DNA of 64,000 nucleotides, from positions 44,132,914-44,196,913 of the forward strand of contig CM067373.1 in NCBI GenBank assembly GCA_034401795.1; not shown here. The letters run 5' to 3'. More notes on this DNA, generated by a model. The model did not search any database and was not told the origin of the DNA. It saw nothing but the letters and a program-made list of their open reading frames with translations. Positions within the stretch are counted from its first letter, which is position 1. Origin of the DNA: Chaetoderma sp. LZ-2023a. Its lineage: Eukaryota; Mollusca; Caudofoveata; Chaetodermatida; Chaetodermatidae.

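Noticed and set aside
54526..63077. Regular ~30-bp repeats as a CRISPR array
   Set aside because: The repeats are head-to-tail with no spacers, in an animal intron, with no cas genes.
59472..63080. Very long open frame as a repeat-protein gene
   Set aside because: It follows from a 30-bp unit with one stop-free frame, sits in an intron, has no start context or domain, and is lost at a 1-bp insertion.
1744..64000. IP3 receptor instead of ryanodine receptor
   Set aside because: RYR repeats 3 and 4 and the VRCLQVL..VENL..LLPVL order are RyR-specific.

Overview
The window is intron-rich animal nuclear DNA. One host gene can be followed across it: a ryanodine receptor (RyR, the intracellular calcium-release channel) on the minus strand. 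Sixteen exons, 63718-64000 down to 1744-1825, give 2,390 coding bases (796 codons plus two bases). Every exon pair joins in matching phase with GT..AG borders and no internal stop. The encoded segment is the large cytosolic part: helical region, RYR repeat 3, the phosphorylation loop, RYR repeat 4, then more helical domain. The gene runs past both window edges. The sequence resembles invertebrate RyRs more than vertebrate ones, so I infer an invertebrate, probably marine. Some interspersed repeats recall mollusc repeats, but the taxon is not settled.

About 96 % of the window is intron, and most of that is repeats. Left part (1-13 kb): palindromic MITE-like elements, an RTE-like LINE (3777-6951) sitting inside a palindrome, a 1-kb TATGG-type satellite (8081-9072) and a frameshifted Tc1/mariner element (10143-11797). 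Middle (13-27 kb): arrays of ~152-bp core repeats, TIR elements nested in MITEs, and several minisatellites. At 27631-35223 and 44626-51141 lie two DIRS-type tyrosine-recombinase retrotransposons. Both keep inverted terminal repeats and an internal complementary region made of the reverse complement of the two outer ends. Their gag-like, RT/RNase H and recombinase genes are damaged in different ways. From 54526 to 63077 one intron is almost wholly a 30-bp minisatellite (about 285 units) with higher-order structure, grading into a 37-bp variant towards the upstream exon.

Points for a second look: short tandem arrays made from an exon end plus its 5' splice site directly downstream of two RyR exons; the two DIRS elements with complete terminal architecture; a 139-bp in-frame patch copied within a DIRS recombinase gene; deletion of the RT active-site region in the second DIRS; nested insertions that can be undone by eye; and all four large elements lying in the sense orientation of the host gene. 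No CRISPR, operon or other prokaryotic feature is present, and no second host gene was recognised.
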